Assembly (NCBI GenBank): GCA_902406105.1
Contig: CABPCP010000096.1
Location: 1 to 7,865 of the forward strand
Direction of reading: 5' to 3'
DNA length: 7,865 nt
Origin: an uncultured Mordavella sp.
GTDB lineage: Bacteria; Bacillota; Clostridia; Lachnospirales; Lachnospiraceae
How positions within the stretch are numbered: position 1 is the stretch's first letter; the number at the start of each line of letters is the position of its first letter. Below are positions 4,791 to 7,865 of this stretch, piece after piece. The notes beneath the pieces were generated by a model. The model saw only the letters and a list, made by a program, of their open reading frames with translations, ran no database searches and was not told where the DNA came from. A program made the translations under genes and the position numbers.

Positions 4791-7187
4791 ATGCTGAAGC
4801 AGGAATGGCGCAGGCTGTTTAAAAATAAGATTTTGCTGATTGTTACAGTCGCGGTCATCGCGATCCCGACAATCTATACCACACTTTTCCTTGGATCCAT
4901 GTGGGACCCATACGGGAATATCGATAAACTTCCGGTAGCGGTCATCAACCATGACGTGCCGGTCACCTATGAAGATCAGAAACTGGATATCGGCGGAACG
5001 TTGATGGAGGAACTGAAACACAACGATTCTCTGGACTTTCAGTTTCCTTCAGAGACGGAGGCGCAGAGGGGCCTTGAGGACGGCACATACTATATGGTCA
5101 TCACCATACCGGAGGAATTTTCGGCCCATGCCTCATCGCTGACAGACGCGCATCCGGAGAAGATGACGCTGGCTTATGAAACGAATCCAGGAACGAACTA
5201 CATCGCGTCCAAGATGAGCGAGACGGCGATGAAGGAACTGGAGAGCTCAGTACGGGAAGAGGTTACAAAAACGTATACAGAAGTTCTGTTCGGCAAACTT
5301 GCGGAAGTGGGTGACGGAATGCGGGAAGCGGCGGATGGGTCGGGTGAACTGAAAACCGGAACGGATCAGCTGGCCGACGGAAATCAGACGATTACCGACA
5401 ATCTGCGGGCTCTTTCGGACAGTTCCTTAGTATTTGTGGACGGAAGCCGGGAACTGGAAGTGGGGATTGGCCAGTATACGGACGGAGCCAGTGCGGCCGC
5501 GGCAGGGGCCAAGGAGCTGCAAAGAGGTGTAAATGCACTGGACAGTGGGGTAAATGGCGCGCAGAAAGGCGGTTCTGATCTGGCAGATGGCGCGGTGGAT
5601 GTGGATGATAACATGACTGCGCTCAATGCCGGCCTGTCTGAACTGAACGCGGCGGCATCGGCCCTTCCCGATGCGGCGGATGCGCTGAATGACGGCGCGG
5701 CTTCATTAAGTGACGGCGCGCGGCAGCTCTCAGACGGGATTGCATCTCTGTCTGAAGGAGCGGCCAGCCTGAAGGACGGCGCAGATGCGCTTAATTCCGG
5801 CCTGCAGTCTGCTGCTTCCAATTCCCAGTCGCTGCGCGAAGGGGCGGCCGAGATCAGTCAGGCGCTGTCGACACTCGCCGGAGAGGAAGGCGTGCCGGAG
5901 GAAGTGAGGGCACAGATCACGGCAGTTCAGCAGCAGGCGGACACATTTTCCGCAAGCGTTTCCGCATACACATACGGTGTCGATGAAGGGGCGGCCGGGA
6001 GCGCACAGATTGCGGCGGAGATTCCAGATCTTCAAAACGGTATTTCCGCAGTACAGAGTGGCGCAGATTCCCTTAAGAACGGGATCGGCCAGCTTCAGAC
6101 CGGCACTTCCGCATTGGCGGAACAGGCGCCGGCGCTGGCGGGAGGGATTTCCACTGCCGCATCAGGGGCGGATCAGCTTCAGAAGCAGGGGACATCGGCG
6201 CTCCGGAAAGGAGCCGCGGATCTGGACAGCGGCCTGGGAGAGCTGGCACAGGGAAGCGCGGAGCTGAAAGATGGAACGGATACGCTTGTCTCCGGAACCG
6301 GACAGCTCACCTCGAACAGCAAAGCGTTGACGGAGGGCGCGGAAAAACTAACAGACGGAGCCGGTCAGATCAGCGGCGGCGCGGGACAACTCTCTGACGG
6401 CAGCGGAGAACTAAGTGATGGGATCAGGCGGGTTTCGGAAGGCGCGGAGACGCTGTCAAAAGAACTGGGAAGCGGCGCGAAGCAGATCCGGGAGACGAAT
6501 ACATCGGATCAGACGGCGGATATGTTTGCGGCGCCGATAGATGCGGAAGAGACACAGATTACGGAGGTGGCCGACAACGGTCATGCCATGGCGCCGTATA
6601 TGATGTCCGTAGGCTTGTGGGTCGGCTGTATCGCGTTCAGTCTGATGTATCCGCTGACCAGTTATGCCGGACAAATGAAATCCGGTTTCCGCTGGTGGAT
6701 CAGTAAGGCGTCCGTGCTCTATCTGACAGCAGCGCTCCAGGCGGCAGTCATGATCGGTGCGCTGCATATATTCGATGGTTTTACACCTGTGGAAATGGGA
6801 AAGACAGTCCTGACAGCATGCGCGGCGTCCCTTGCATTCATGTCGGTGATGTACTTCTTCACCAGCCTGCTGGGGCGCGCTGGAAGCTTCCTGATGCTGA
6901 TCTTCATGGTGATCCAGCTGGCAGGTTCCGTGGGCACATACCCCTATGAACTGTCCGGATCATTTGTGCCGTATCTTCACGACTGGGTACCGTTTACCTA
7001 TACGGTGAAAGCGTTCCGCAGCACCATAAGCGGCGGGGAGAGGATCCGGGGCTGTCTCATTTTCCTGCTGCTCCTGTTCCTCGTATTTACAGGACTTACA
7101 ATCCTGGAGTTCACTGTGCGTGCGCGGAAAATGCGGGAAGGGAAGAACACCTGGATGGTATGGCTGGAAGGGCACGGACTGGCATAA
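4791..7187 (+). CDS. YhgE/Pip family membrane protein
   Basis: A 798-residue envelope protein of the YhgE/Pip (phage infection protein) family, related to ABC-2-type membrane proteins; the molecular function is unsettled. One N-terminal transmembrane helix (about 14-35) is followed by a Pip-type extracellular domain with GSMWDPYGNIDKLPVAVINHD. A long stretch from about 180 to 565 is built of seven-residue units of the xxxLxxG type, such as ASLSDGARQLSDG. About 70 residues of non-heptad sequence interrupt it (roughly 340-412). Five C-terminal transmembrane segments follow, near 604-624, 641-662, 673-694, 700-718 and 755-776. The ATG at 4791 has AGGAG and AAAGGGG sites just upstream; an in-frame ATG at 4719 lies at the predicted transcription start and is rejected. 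Divergence from a TetR gene suggests repression by it. Relatives include the Lactococcus phage receptor Pip and proteins of type VII secretion loci. Confidence 0.93.
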   Translation: MLKQEWRRLFKNKILLIVTVAVIAIPTIYTTLFLGSMWDPYGNIDKLPVAVINHDVPVTYEDQKLDIGGTLMEELKHNDSLDFQFPSETEAQRGLEDGTYYMVITIPEEFSAHASSLTDAHPEKMTLAYETNPGTNYIASKMSETAMKELESSVREEVTKTYTEVLFGKLAEVGDGMREAADGSGELKTGTDQLADGNQTITDNLRALSDSSLVFVDGSRELEVGIGQYTDGASAAAAGAKELQRGVNALDSGVNGAQKGGSDLADGAVDVDDNMTALNAGLSELNAAASALPDAADALNDGAASLSDGARQLSDGIASLSEGAASLKDGADALNSGLQSAASNSQSLREGAAEISQALSTLAGEEGVPEEVRAQITAVQQQADTFSASVSAYTYGVDEGAAGSAQIAAEIPDLQNGISAVQSGADSLKNGIGQLQTGTSALAEQAPALAGGISTAASGADQLQKQGTSALRKGAADLDSGLGELAQGSAELKDGTDTLVSGTGQLTSNSKALTEGAEKLTDGAGQISGGAGQLSDGSGELSDGIRRVSEGAETLSKELGSGAKQIRETNTSDQTADMFAAPIDAEETQITEVADNGHAMAPYMMSVGLWVGCIAFSLMYPLTSYAGQMKSGFRWWISKASVLYLTAALQAAVMIGALHIFDGFTPVEMGKTVLTACAASLAFMSVMYFFTSLLGRAGSFLMLIFMVIQLAGSVGTYPYELSGSFVPYLHDWVPFTYTVKAFRSTISGGERIRGCLIFLLLLFLVFTGLTILEFTVRARKMREGKNTWMVWLEGHGLA

Positions 7188-7209
7188 TTACTGATTAACG
7201 TGCTGTGTA

Positions 7210-7845
7210 TTGAAATGCGGGACAAAGATCCAGCTTATTCAAAAGTATGAATCGGCTTCCTCGGACACGATCCATGAATTGGCCCAAACTTACTATGGAG
7301 ATTTCCTCCAATACTACAAAGAGCAGGAGATGAATGGATTTACCACACCCAATTTAGAATTCATAAACCCTGTTTTTTCAGATCCGAATCATTTTCCAGG
7401 AGGATATGCAAATTCAGGGACAGCTTTATACTATACAGTGGCGGATCTGGCGGATGACGGAGTGCCGGAACTTTTTATCAGTGATGGGAATCAATTATAT
7501 GGAGCCTTTGGGCTGATAGGGGGAGAAGGACAAGTGGTTCCGCTGTTTGATCTTCGTATGGGTGAATATACAGAATATCAGCTCTGCCAGGATAATATGA
7601 TCCGCGGCTACGAAAGGTCGGGAAATGTAGTACGTGTTATCGCGTATTACAGAGTAGAGCCCCATTCGTACTCAGCCTCTTGCAGCGAAGCTGTATACAC
7701 GGATATGTCACAATTTTATTTCGCGGCCTTAGAAAACGATGAATGGAAGTATAAATCAGCCGCCACAGAGCAGGATTTTAGGGAAATGGAAACAAAGTAT
7801 CCTGTAAATGAAGAGATAGAATGGCTGAAATTGTCTGATTTTTAA
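7210..7845 (+). CDS. Hypothetical protein, probably 5'-truncated
   Basis: An open frame of up to 211 codons to TAA. I do not recognise a named family. It contains VADLADDGVPELFI (77-90), like the DxDGDGxPEL loops of FG-GAP or calcium-binding repeats found in Clostridia secreted lipoproteins, but with Ala in place of the third loop residue. Aromatic, beta-rich sequence follows (SDGNQLYGAFGLIGG, VIAYYRVEP). Such proteins normally carry a signal peptide or lipobox, and none is present. The only upstream start is TTG at 7210 without a ribosome binding site; the frame is open only back to 7195. The internal ATG at 7330 has AGGAG directly against it, which is too close. It begins 22 bases after the YhgE gene and looks AT-richer. 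Most likely it is the 3' remnant of a deleted or fused gene; a short leaderless protein is possible. Confidence 0.5.
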   Translation: MKCGTKIQLIQKYESASSDTIHELAQTYYGDFLQYYKEQEMNGFTTPNLEFINPVFSDPNHFPGGYANSGTALYYTVADLADDGVPELFISDGNQLYGAFGLIGGEGQVVPLFDLRMGEYTEYQLCQDNMIRGYERSGNVVRVIAYYRVEPHSYSASCSEAVYTDMSQFYFAALENDEWKYKSAATEQDFREMETKYPVNEEIEWLKLSDF

Positions 7846-7865
7846 GCCGCCAAAAGAAAAACAAG

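Noticed and set aside
5384..5821. 145-codon minus-strand frame inside the YhgE gene
   Set aside because: Its Ala/Ser/Pro repeats are the mirror of the Gly/Ala heptads on the plus strand.
1..7865. CRISPR array, IS element or toxin-antitoxin pair
   Set aside because: No regularly spaced repeats, transposase-like frames or short paired genes of that kind were seen on either strand.

Overview
The window looks like chromosomal DNA of a Clostridia bacterium, most likely a gut Lachnospiraceae member. Supporting signs are strong AGGAGG-type ribosome binding sites, moderate GC, a tRNA gene without an encoded CCA end, a DUF6512-type membrane protein, an ATC-hydrolase-like protein and a YhgE/Pip protein with a divergent TetR regulator. 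The family assignment comes from recognising protein types, not from a search.

Left part (1-3581), all on the minus strand. In order of transcription: a small polytopic membrane protein of the DUF6512 type (3581-3063); an L-2-amino-thiazoline-4-carboxylate-hydrolase-like protein (2937-2233); an M20 amidohydrolase of the AbgB type (2192-909); and proC, pyrroline-5-carboxylate reductase (831-34). The hydrolase pair is 40 bases apart and is probably one operon with its own promoter near 3000. A GC-rich 34-base perfect palindrome lies between the M20 gene and proC and supplies the last codons and the stop of the M20 gene. A second copy, cut by the window edge, lies directly after proC.

Middle (3582-4012). 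An AT-rich divergent promoter region, a tRNA-Lys(CTT) gene with its own sigma-A-like promoter, and a GC hairpin plus T-run terminator. Bases 3851-4012 hold no gene or signal that I can support.

Right part (4013-7865). A TetR/AcrR-type repressor (minus strand) is divergent from a 798-residue YhgE/Pip membrane protein (plus strand) with a long glycine heptad-repeat ectodomain. The 184-base gap between them holds a good promoter and a nested, exactly centred inverted repeat that is a strong candidate operator. This suggests a self-contained stress- or ligand-responsive envelope module. The window ends with an AT-richer ORF for a DUF-like protein that has no convincing start, signal peptide or ribosome binding site, and is probably the 3' part of a broken gene.

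Nothing here amounts to a clear new defence or mobile system. The most interesting points are the stop-donating palindromic repeat, the thiazoline-hydrolase/M20 pair, and the nested operator.
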